Source of the DNA: Closterium sp. Naga37s-1
Taxonomy: Eukaryota > Streptophyta > Zygnematophyceae > Desmidiales > Closteriaceae
Reading direction: 5' to 3'
Assembly (NCBI GenBank): GCA_947471745.1
Contig: CANJKZ010000180.1
Location: 20,001-84,000 of the forward strand
Length of the DNA: 64,000 nucleotides
The notes below the pieces were generated by a model, which was given only the letters and a program-made list of their open reading frames with translations, made no database searches and was not told where the DNA came from. Position 1 is the stretch's first letter; the number at the start of each line of letters is the position of its first letter. This document shows positions 47,345 to 58,300 of this stretch, piece by piece. A program made the translations under genes and the position numbers.

Positions 47345-50175
47345 CTACACGTTGTCTTCCTGCACCAGGCACTTCTTATTCTTATTGATGCAGTCTGTAA
47401 CGAGGCGAGTCAGCACCTTCTGATCCCACCCGTTGATGAAATCACTGTGGTACTCGAACGGACTCCCAGTTCCACCGCTCTGCACCGTTGACAAATACAC
47501 CGCGGGATTTCCGTTCACCCCGTCCTTCGGCCACGTCAAATCCAAATCTTTGCTGACCGGGTAATAAACCTTGATGCTGATTCGCGGGACCGGCACGGGA
47601 TGAGACGACGGACACGTGGTGTTGAGCGGAATATGCACCACGTGGCTTCGGTGATCCGCGCTGTCAATGTTCTTGCCATCCCAGCAGACCGGGAAGTTGA
47701 TTTTTGCGATCAGCTGGTCCCCCTTGGGGCACTTCTGGTGCGGGAAGTCGTTACCGTGCTTTCCGCGCTCGCCGCACCACCACTCCACATTTGCGAGATC
47801 GTTGGCTTGTTTCTGGGGTGTGTGAGGCGCGGGGGGGAGGGTGAGAGGGGGAAGGAGGGGAGGGGAGGGTGGGGAGGGGAATGGGGGAGGGGGGGATTGT
47901 TGAAAAAAGGTTGGTCGCGATCAGCTGGTCGTTCTCGGGGCACTTCTGGTGCGGAAAGTCGTTGAAATTCGTGCCGCGCGCGCCGCACCACCATTCGACG
48001 TTTGCCAAGTCGTCGGCTTGCTTCTGCGATGGGGGAGAGGGGGGGAAAGAGGAGAGTGGGGGAGACGAGGGTTGAAGGGGGGGGCTGTCTAGGAGGGAAT
48101 GCAAGAACAAGGTTGTGCACGACGGAAGATTTCCGCCTTGCTTCTGCGACGGGGGAATAGAGAGTTCGGCGAAGGCAAGAACCAGGGCGTGCGCGTCAGA
48201 GGGAATGGAGGGGGGATGGGGAGTCGGTTTCGGGGAAGGAGGGTACAAGGAGAGAGGGGGAGGAGGAGGGGGGGGGGGGGGGGGGGGGGGAGGGTAGTGG
48301 GCGAAGACTTGGGATGACAAAGGAATAGATCGAAGGGTTTGGGGCTGAGAGAGGGTAAGAGGGAAGGAGAGATGATGAACGAATGCAACATTCCAAACAA
48401 ACGACGGGAGAGTCCCGAGCAGAGTCCATGTATGCGCACGCTTGCGCGCAGCAACAGTGGCAGTGGCAAGAGAACGCACATTGCCGGCGAAGGGGTTGCC
48501 GGTGAGCATGCGGAGGCCCGGCGGGAAGGGCTTGATGGTCTCGGGGTTCTTCACCGACGTGCGGTAGTAGAATAGCGTCCAGTTGGGCTTTAACTGCCGC
48601 ACATGAGGCGAAAGATAGGGGTGGAAGAGAGGGGCGGGGAGAGAGAGGAATGGGAAAGGTTAGCGGGAAGGGCTTGATGGTCTCGGGGTTCTTCACAGAC
48701 GTGCGTTGAAAGGTGAGCGTCCAGTTGGGCTTTAACTGCCGCATAAGAGTGGAAAAGGCATGGGGAAAGGGAGGGGGAGATAGGGGGAAGGGGAAGTTGG
48801 CGAGGTTCCAGAATTCATGGCGTGCGGTGCGGTGAGCGTCCAACTGCGCCACGGGGGGAGGGGGAGGCGGAGAGGGGAGAGGGGGACACGGGGGAAGGAC
48901 GAGAGGGGGAAAGGTAAGTTGGTGAGGTTCCAGATTTCATGGCGTGCGGTAGTAGAAGAGCGCCGAATCAGGCTTTAACTGCGGCACGGGGGGAGGGGGA
49001 AGCGGAGAGGGGGAAACTGGGGGAAAAGACAAGGGGGAGAGGGGTTTCGGGTTTAGGGGAGAGAGAACCCGCGCACACACGCGTTGGGAAACCACATAGG
49101 GGAAGGGGGACGCGAATCAGAAGCAGATCAAGTGGCCTGGAGGAGTCTTGCTGCCTTGACTGCGACCTCGGGAACCACCCAGCGACAATCGCGCAATCAC
49201 GCGCTGTCACCAAGTAACGTCTGATCGCCAAATTAGGCCATGCGCGAAAAACATTGTACAAGAGATTTAGCAACGATCGCACAAGGCCTAGTACTACCAA
49301 GTTGCACAGTAGCATGTCTTCGTATCCTTTGTGCTCACGAATCCGGGCGCGATTCCCTCTTCTCGCGAAGCGAATACGGCAGCACGATCGTCTTCGATTT
49401 GACGCTTTGTTTTTCGATGTAGCATGCAATCGTCGCAGCGGGAGCGCCATGTGCTCACACCACGTTTCTGCCAGGGGTGAGCTTACGTGCTTACGGTGTA
49501 TTTCCCTGTTGGCGTTTTCTGATTCGTGTGCATCAAGACCGACGGCCCGTCGCTGCGACATTGAGAAACTCGTGCTTGTAGATGTATTTGCCTTAGGCAT
49601 CCTTCTGATTGGTGCGCATGAAGACCGACGGGAACCAGTACGCCGCTGCGTCGACTTTGAGCAACTAAAAAAACAATGCGCTGAACTTACGTGCTTGTAT
49701 ATGTATTTGCCGTTGGCGTCCTTCTGATTGGTGCGCATGAAGACCGACGGGAACCAGTACGCCGCTGCGTCCGCCTTCAGACCACACGTCGTCGCGCCGC
49801 CCACCAGCTTCGTTCCTGTCGCATAACGTCGCACGAATCACGTTGCATGATTGCTTTATCAAAGCAAGGAAAACGAGACAAACAAAAGAATCAGGAAAGA
49901 AAGACAGGAGAACGTTAACGGTAGCCCTACTCACCATCGGTGGTGAAGGCGTTTGTCTTCTTGCTGCCTAGAAAATCGTGCAGGTGCGATTTCCCGGGCT
50001 GACCGGGAAAAACAATGGGGTCATTGCGGGCCGCGTGGCTGAAGTTGCAGCGGATGCGGAACTGCGCGCGAGGTACGCGCTCCGGTCGCAGCAGGAGGTC
50101 CGAGGTCGCCGTGTGGAGGAGGAACGAGACGACCACGGCAAGCACTATGAGCGGCAGTCGACGGGTTAAAACCAT
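47345..50175 (-). CDS. Secreted DUF1996-domain protein, 4 exons
   Basis: Exons 50175-49935, 49815-49691, 48593-48480 and 47812-47345 join with agreeing phases (1, 0, 0) and give 315 aa. The protein starts with a signal peptide (MVLTRRLPLIVLAVVVSFLL) and then follows the DUF1996 pattern: RIRCNFSHAARNDPIVFPGQ, GKSHLHDFLGS, GGATTCGLKADAAAYWFPSV, FYYRTS, GLRMLTGNP, FPHQKCP, NFPVCWDGKN, DHRSHVVHIP, CPSSHPVPVPRI, YHSDFINGWD. The conserved His and Cys of that family are visible. DUF1996 proteins are secreted and best known from fungi, often beside WSC domains. Their activity is not established. The introns contain several partial copies of the flanking exons. Confidence 0.88.
47945..48165 (-). repeat. 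Two upstream partial copies of DUF1996 exon 4
   Basis: The minus strand repeats QKQADDLANVEWWCGARG and DFPHQKCPENDQL with its acceptor at 48030, and a shorter QKQGGNLPS copy at about 48150. Both precede the intact exon at 47812 and are separated by A/G-rich intron. Confidence 0.88.
48655..48990 (-). repeat. Three upstream partial copies of DUF1996 exon 3
   Basis: LKPNWTL..RTSVKNPETIKPFP recurs at 48740-48660 (long copy), with shorter ones at about 48860-48815 and 48985-48945. All lie before the intact exon at 48593. The spacers are G-rich. Confidence 0.82.
49475..49680 (-). repeat. Two downstream copies of DUF1996 exon 2 end
   Basis: FPSVFMRTNQKDA..KYIYKH-like sequence with donor is repeated at about 49655-49570 and 49555-49480. 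They follow the intact exon that ends at 49691. The copy at 49655 is joined by GTCGACTTTGAGCAACTAAAAAA, possibly a decayed palindrome. Confidence 0.85.
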
Positions 50176-50797
50176 CGCGACAGCAGGTCACAGTGAAATG
50201 AGTTGGCCCGAAGTACTATTCAATCAAGTACTCAGGGCACGTGAGTTGCTTGAACAGTCTGCCGATGTTCCTCAGCAAAACCTGCAGTTGGAAAGAGTTG
50301 CTTGGCAGATGAAAAGGGTTGTGGCGAAAGTGGTTTCTTATGGCTGTTGCGAGGGGAGATGGCATCACCACTCACCAGTCCACTCCATCCACCCACACTT
50401 CCATCAAATGCGACGCGGTACAACCGAGGAGGTCGGTTCGTCGGCTCCCATTCTCCTTCTGTAGAGTCACCATTTGACACATCCCTACCGTACATCGCAG
50501 ATCGACGGCAGTCGTGTTGTGTCGTGTTTTCCTTGACACCTCCACGCCAAGCCCAAGGGATTCGGCGGCAAAATTTTCCAGGGATTCGCGAATCGCGACT
50601 CGTGACGCTTCTTCTAGGTGCTGGGGTCAACAGCTTCAGAACCAATCACCGTGACTTATACCTCCTCGATAAATGGTGCTGGGCCAGGGCAGGTCTCAAC
50701 TCAACCCTGGAATTACACAACCGTCACCAATAAGGCTCTAGACATTATTACAAACATACACACACCACTACCACTAGTGACATGAGATTATAGACAT
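50176..50797. other. Intergenic region
   Basis: Presumed promoter of the DUF1996 gene. No supported exon or repeat. Confidence 0.4.
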
Positions 50798-52590
50798 TGT
50801 TGGAATAACCGATGGGTTATTATAGCATTCCCGAAGGTTCTCTACCAACGCGCCACTCCATAACGAACCAGCGCGTCTGTACTAGTACCGCAATAGCTCA
50901 TATAGAGCATGCGGAAGATCGAGAGTCACCCAAATATCAACAGTCGAAGACAGTCAACGGTCGTGACTCTTGACCGTCCAGTTACCACACTTGGTAGTTA
51001 CGCGATGCAACATGGTAACTGTCAGGAAGATCAATATTCGTGGTTACTGTAGCAATGCAATTCAGTTAATAAGGGAATGTACCCCTCAGAGTACATGGCT
51101 AGCTAGTTTGCTATTTATACCATTGTATTCCTATCTAATAATCATCTTGTTCTCTTTCAACTTTTATTAACAAGGTCACTACAAAGACTTCATTGTCTTC
51201 TCTCAACTTAGCAATCTTATTCTATCCACTGTGATTCCCGGTTATAACAACATAGTATGAGAGCTAGAGTGGATTATAAGGCTTGCCAAGTTCCTGTTCT
51301 TCCTAGAACAAACTCTTTATAAAGTCATTCATTAAATTACCTACTACAAGTCTGCATCACTATGGCTCCTGGAGGAAAAGCCACTCCAGACTCTCCGGGC
51401 CCACCACCACCAGCAACGACTACTGCGCCATAAGAAGTGACATCTGTCAGCGCCGCTCTCGTCGAGCAGCTTGTCTCTCGCATCAACGCTCTTGAGAGCC
51501 ATCAAGCCATGAGCATCGACGGCTCAAGCTTCGCAAGAGGAGTTGCTGGAATGCCTCTCTCGGGAGAAGACCGCCGCGTCAACTCCGAGAGATCTTTTAC
51601 CTTTGACAACCGTCAAGCTTCAGCTCCTGCGCACGACAGTCAACAACGCGCACATACGGAGGCAATCGCAACCATGCAAACAAAGTTTGTGTTGACCTCA
51701 AAGCTGAAACTTCAACACAATTTGACGGCAATGATTTCTACACGTGGAGCTTCGAGTTTCAGCTCCTCGCAACAACGGCGCAGATCTGGATGTACTACGA
51801 CGGGAGCTCACCTTTTCCGTCGGAACAAACTATCCAGGAGAAGAATCAGTACTACCATGAGTCCCTTCTCGCGTACACTGCTCTTCTCCGAAACCTCTCC
51901 CCCACCGAGCAGCTTGGCACCCGCTCCTTCAAATCGGCAAATCGGAGTGGGCACCCGCGCAAATGTCTTGGGAACACCTGCGCAATTCATACAAGGCAAC
52001 AGATCCAGTTACCATGAGTCGCCTGCTCAATCAATTGACATCAGTCAAAATGCAACAAGGGGAGAAAGCGGGACCGTATATCAACCGATGCCGCAATCTG
52101 CGCGACCACATCAAGAAGTGTGTCGGAACCGTCCCAGATGACATGTTCGTCTCGATGGTTCTCTCTGGACTTGGACCCGATTGGCGTCAATGTCAATCGC
52201 TGCTTCGCGCTCGAGCAACCATTTCCGAGTCCGCCCTTTGCGCCACACTCCTTTCCGAGCAGAAGGAGATCGATCTGTACAACAAGAAGAACAACAAGAG
52301 GGAGAAGTTAGTGTTCTTCACTGGAGCAACTGAAGGGGAGCAACACGGAAAGAGGGGAACCTTCTACAAATACTGCAAGAAACCGGGTCACACCATAGAC
52401 CGGTGTTACAAACGCCAAGCCGCCGACGAAAGGCGCAATAACTCATCTGGTTAGCAGTCCACGGCGCCCTCTTCAGCCCCAGCCACTAAAGCAACCATGT
52501 CGCCACCTTCAGTCGCCAGCACCTCCCAAGCTCCTGCACGGATCTCCACAAAGGACAAGGGGAAAGGGACGTGTCAAACTTATATGACAT
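50798..52590 (+). mobile_element. Ty1/copia-type relic A: LTR and gag region
   Basis: An LTR-like block at 50798-51249 starts TGTTGGAATAA and ends TTATAACA. It is followed by a primer-site-like TATGAGAGC word and a gag-like region ending in a zinc knuckle (CKKPGHTIDRC). It looks broken, with several breaks. No matching second LTR was seen, so its age cannot be estimated from the LTRs. Confidence 0.7.
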
Positions 52591-55200
52591 AGTCTGTGTA
52601 GGCTGTAGTGGGGTAGTCAATATGGGGTACAACACTTTTAGGTTTTCCTACTTGTACCCACCTGCTTGCTAATTCAATCATTCCTTCCTTCACATTTCTG
52701 ATATGGTATCAGAGCAGGTTCCCTAGTGGGAACGTTTTTTTTAGGGCCCAACACGATTAAAAATTTTTTCCTGCCCTGCCCGAAGCGCGCCTCGCGCCTG
52801 CCTCACCTGCGCCGTCGCGCGCCCTGCCCTAGTGCTGCCCGTCGCGGCCCTGCCTTCTCGGCCCGTCGCGGCCGTGCCCTTACGGCCCGTCGCGGCCCTG
52901 ACCTAGCCGCCCGTCGCGGCCCTGCCCTGTCGCCGCCTAGTCGCGGCCCTGACCTAGCCGCCTCGTCGCGGCCCTGCCCTGCCGCCACCCGTCGCGGCCT
53001 CTGCCCTGCCGCCTCCTGATGCTGCCACTACACCTCCTGATCCAGGAGCTGATGCTCCTGATCCTGCTTCTCCTCCTCCGGCTCCGCCTCCCTCCCCCAT
53101 CGCTGGTCGCACCCGCTCGCACAAAGCTCCCAAGCCTCTTTCCCTTTCCATTCGTGTCTCTCTCAATCCTCCTCCTGTCGGGGGTGATTATTCGCTCATG
53201 CCCTCCCTTCTTGAGGACAGACATGAGGAGTTGATTGACATTGACTCAGCCATACACGCGCTCTGCTCTCTCTTTCCAGATATCGCAGAATCTCCCACCC
53301 TCAACTTCTCAGACAACCCCTCCATCCCCACACCTCTCACCTATGCTGAAGCAGTTTCTGGTCCTAACGCCGCTCAGTGGATAGGGGCCATTGTCGCAGA
53401 GTGTGAGGCCTTCATTCACACAGGAACTTTCACAGATGTCTCTCCTCCCTCCGGCGTCAACATTGTGAAGGGAAAATGGGTTTTCCAGGTGAAACAACTT
53501 CCAGGCGAATTTCCTGTCTTCAAAGCCCGGTACTGTGCCAAGGGATTTACCCAAAAGCGTGGACTGGATTTCTTTGAGACATTCTCTCCCACTGCCAAAC
53601 CTCCCACACTGCGCACCCTTCTCGATGTGGCCGCTCGAGATGGCATGGAGGTTGACTGCATGGATGTGTCTTCTGCGTTTCTGCAAGGGATCCTTCGAGA
53701 GGAAATCTACATGGAGCGGCCCGAAGGATTTCCAGCTCCTTTTCCACCAGACACTGTATGGAAGCTGAATCGACCAGTATATGGCCTCAAGCAAGCACCC
53801 CGGGAATGGCACAACAAGCTCAAGAGCACCTTAGGGTCCCTCGACTTTCACCCATCCACCTCTGACCCCAGCCTCTTCATCCGAGCAACACCATCCCGCT
53901 TCTTCATCTTGGTTTATGTCGATGACATGATCCTTGTCACCAAGGATCAGACTGAGCTGGCAGCAGTCAAAACCGCACTTGGTGAGAAGCTGGCATGAAG
54001 GATCTTGGGAAGCTGACGAACTATCTGGGCATGGAAATCACACGTGATCGCACGGCCCGCACCATCACCCTCTCGCAGAAGTTCTACATCAACAACGTTC
54101 TGACCAGGTTCAAGATGCAGGAAGCAGCTTCAATGCCCACCCCACTCTCTCTGCAGCACCAACTCACTGCACCCTTTGTTCCCTCACCTGAGCCCTGTGA
54201 TGAGGCTTACCCCGAGCTCGTTGGTTCCCTCATGTACGCGATGATGTGCACTCGCCCAGACTTGGCCTATCCAGTCAGTGTCCTGTCTCGCTACGTTGCA
54301 CCTGGTCGCTTCACGAGCCACCACTGGTCTGCCGCCAAGCGGGTCCTCCGCTATCTCAAAGGCACACAGGACTATGTGCTCACTCTTGGCGGCTCTTCCC
54401 CTGTTCGCCTTGAGGGGTACAGTGACTCGTCCTATGCTGATGACCAGAGTGATCGGCGCTCTTCCCAAGGGTATTGCTTTACCCTTGGCAGTGGGGTTGT
54501 CAGTTGGCGCTCCACTCGGTCGTCTTCCGTCTCACTGTCGACCTGTGAGGCAGAGCTGTATGCAGGGACCATGGCTGCCCAGGAGGCCCGTTGGCTCTCC
54601 TTTTTGCTGGCAGAACTTGGGTATCCTCAACCAGCCCCAACGCTTTGGTGTGACAACGAGAGCACCATTCATCTCACCAAGGACCCAGTCTTCCACGGCC
54701 GCACCAAGCACATTGAAGTCCGTCACTACTTTCTTCGTGAGCTGGTGCAGCGCGAGCAGCTGAAGGCTGAACACATTGCCTCCGACTGCAACCTTGCTGA
54801 CTTGTTCACCAAGTCTCTTGTTCGCCAAGACCACTACCGCCTCCTCTCGTCCATGGGTGTTGGACCTCCATGTGGCTGAAGTGTTGTCAGCCTAGGGGGT
54901 GTGTTAGAAATAGTCAGTCAACACTTTGTACTATATTCTATATCGGTTAGGTTACTTTGTAGGTTGGGTGTAGATTTGTAATCCCAACCCTATCTGGTTG
55001 GGATTCCCTCGTAATCCTGCAAATCTGCCAACTCACCAATTGGAGATTTGCTAGGATTCCCATCCCATCCTTTCCCTAGCTTTGCTCAACCCAACCGTGT
55101 TTGTACTTAAGGCCTCGTGCCTTCCTTATCAATCAATCACTTCAGTTCCAATTCTATCACTTTGTACATTTCCCACCTACATCACCATGAATACTGCAAC
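52591..55200 (+). mobile_element. Ty1/copia-type relic B: RT and RNase H region
   Basis: A primer-binding-like TGGTATCAGAGC lies at 52704. A GC-rich stretch with a ~24-bp repeat (CGTCGCGGCCCTG) follows. Then come copia-type reverse transcriptase (PVYGLKQAPREW, YVDDMI) and RNase H with the usual copia C-terminal motifs (KHIEVRHYFLRE, LADLFTKSL), ending near 54880. A purine run and an LTR-like TGTTAGAAATAG start follow at 54902. It is broken, with a few breaks, but still well readable, so probably not very old. Whether A and B are one element or two is unclear. Confidence 0.75.
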
Positions 55201-55354
55201 TACACTTGTTCAGTTCAAGCTAATATCCTAAATATATCTGACTAATCTGTATACTCTGACAGATTTTATTCACTTATATCTATGCATCGCATATCACAGG
55301 GCACCCATGCGTTTCTTGTCCTTCCCACCTTGCCTCACTCCGCTCCGCTCCCAG

Positions 55355-58300
55355 AGGCTTGGGATACAACAGCTTATCTGGTTCCCTTCCAGAGATGATT
55401 ACCACACTCTCTAGCCTCAAGATCATGTGAGCAACCTTGGAAGCACTTAGTTAAGTTAAGCGTGGGTAGTTACGCATACTTAAATTTCATTAGCCTCCGT
55501 TGCCATTTTCTCTTACTTGTCTTGTAGACTAGGTGTGGTAACGATGGTTGAAGGATACTGCTGAACAGAACAGGGACAACGGAAGATTGCAAAAGATCCT
55601 ATTCTGGTTAATGACGAGTCCTCGTGGTGTCACCCCTTGTGTCAACCCATGTGTCACCCCTTGTGTCAACCCTTGTGTCACCCCTTGTGTCACACATGGT
55701 GTCATACATTGTGTCATCCATTGTGTCACCCATGTCAACCATGTGTCACCTATTATGACGGTCAGTGATCTCCAGCGCAACAGCTTACAGGGTGACTGGC
55801 CTTCTTTCATCTCCACCATGACTTCACTCACCGCCCTGTACGCTCTCTTTCTCTCGCTTTCTCTCGCTTTACCACGCTACCTCTGCTATCCTCTCACCTT
55901 TTCTCCCTTTCAGTCCCCTGTTCCGTTGATCTCCAATTCACTCCTCTTTTCTTCTCCACCAGTTATCTCCATTTTTTTGCCATTTCTCCCCTTTTCTCTC
56001 TATCCCCACTCCATTCTGAGACTTAATGTAACTTGTAAGCTTGATGCTTTCTCCTTCTTCCTATTCATCCACATATAATCCCTCCCTCCCTCCCTCCCTC
56101 CCTCCCTCCCTCCATCCCCCCCTCCCTCCCTCCATATCTCCCTCCCTCCCTCCCTCCCTCCCTCCCTCCCTCCCTCCCCTCCCTCCCTCCCTCCCTCCCT
56201 CCATCCATCCCTCCCTCCCTCCCTCCCACCATCCCTCCCTCCCTCCCTCCCTCCCTCCCTCCCTCCCTCCCTCCCTCCCTCCCTCCCTCCCTCCCTCCCC
56301 CTCTTCCTCCCTCCCTCCCTCCCTCCCTCCCTCCCTCCCTCCCTCCCTCCCACCCTCCCTCCCTCCCTCCCTCCCTCCCTCTCTCCCTTCCTCCCTCCCT
56401 TCCTCCCTCTCTCCCTCCCTCTCTCCCTCTCTCCCTTCCTCCCTCACCCCCTCCCTTCGCTCTTACCTCTCCTTCCACTCACAAGCGATCTAAGCCACAA
56501 CAACTTGTCAGGGTCCCTACCAGCATCCATTACCGCACTCACTAACCTCTATGTCCTGTAAGCAAGCACCCCGTAAATCTGTAGATTACAATTTCAAATG
56601 CACAACGGAGTCTCACCGTCCTTACCAGCATCCATCACCGCACTCATAAACCTCTATGTCCTGTGGGCACCCCATGAATTCGAGCTTCAAATTTCAAAGG
56701 CACGCCTTGACTCTGAGGGTCCCTGCCAGCATCTCTCACTGCACTCACTAACCTCTATGTCTTGTAAGCATCCCATGAATTTCTTGATTATAATCTCAAC
56801 GGCACAACGGAATCTCAGGGTCCCTGCTACCATCCCTCACCACACTCACTAACCCCTATGTCCTGTGGGTTCCAAATCCTTATGGGCCTCACTTTGAGAA
56901 CTCTCCAAATTGACTCTTGTATTCTTTTCGCAAACCCTTAACCCCTTACTGCCACCCACCCCCCACACTCTCGGGGCATCTCAGCCACTCGCATTTCCCC
57001 CCCTCACTCACCACCAGCCTGCGTCTTACTGTATCCTTTTCCCTGTTGCTATAAAATCTCTTGGAACATCCATTGTTGTGACATCAGCACGTTTCTTTCT
57101 TCCTACCCTGTCGTCCATGTGCAATGAGAATTGTATTCCCGAGGTACAGGAAAGCAGCTTGCACACGCACCAAGTCAAAAATATTCAAAGCAAGTCAGAC
57201 TAAGTCAAACCAACTCAGACCAAGTCAGACCAAGTCGAACCAGGTCAGACCTACTCAGAGTAAGTTAGACCAAGTCAAACACGTGAGGCCAAGTCAAACC
57301 AGGTCACACCAATCCAAATAAAGGTATACCAAGTTAGAGCAAGTCAGAACAAGTAGAACCTAGTCAAACCAAGTCAGACAAATCTAAACCAATCATATAT
57401 ACTTAGGCCAACTCAATTACGTTAGACCAAGTCGGACCAAGTTAGACCAAACCAAGTCAATCCACATCAGACCAAGTTAAACCAAGGCAGACGAAGTCAA
57501 ACCAGGTCAAACCAAGTCAGACCAAGTCGTCAAACCAAGTCAGCCCAAGTCAAACTCAAGACTTAACCTTTCCCGCTTCCCTTCCTCCACTTCAACCCCT
57601 CTCATCCTCGCAGTAACACCACCGACCAGAGCCTAAGTTGCCCGCCGCTACCGCCAGCACTGCCACCACCGCCTGCAGCAGCAGCAGCAGCAGCAACAGC
57701 TGTGCCAGCTGCAGCACCGGCAGTACCAGCAGCAGCACTACCAGCAGCAGCACCGGGGGCAGTCTCCCCTGCTGCACCTCTGCTCATACCATTACCATGC
57801 CGGCCGGTGATCAGCCGGATCGAGAACACTCAGAGTCTCTTCTGCCTGCAGTGCTCTGCCTTCTGCTCCGCATGCAGCAGTATATATGGTAAGGAGGGTA
57901 TATAGCATGGGTCCCAGGCGGGTTCTGAGCTAACTCAAGGGTCGCGTGCAGTAGTATGCATGGTAAGGAGGGTATACAGCATGGGCACAGGCGAGTAAAC
58001 TCAAGAGTATGTTGCGTGTGCTGTCTCAAGAGGCACATGCAGCAGTATGTATGGTAAGGAGGGTACATAGCATGGGCCCAGGCGAGTTGTATGCTAACTC
58101 AAGGGTCGTCGGCAGCAATATCCGTGGGTAAGAAAGGTATGCGGCATGGGCCCAGGCAAGTTGTAAGCTAACTCAAGGGTTGTCGGCAGCAATTCCTCTA
58201 TGATAAGAAGGGTATGCAGCTGTCTGCCTGTCACACAGCGTACACTGTGAGACACTTGGACGAGCTTTGAATCGACTGAGAAGTCGCCCGCTGCTGTATC

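Noticed and set aside
50302-50733. 143-codon plus-strand frame upstream of the copia relics
   Set aside because: No recognisable domain, no repeat of known exons and no splice fit with the receptor kinase.
56041-56493. Long frames of PSLPPSLPP and GREGGREGG
   Set aside because: Direct translation of the (CCCT)n microsatellite in an intron.
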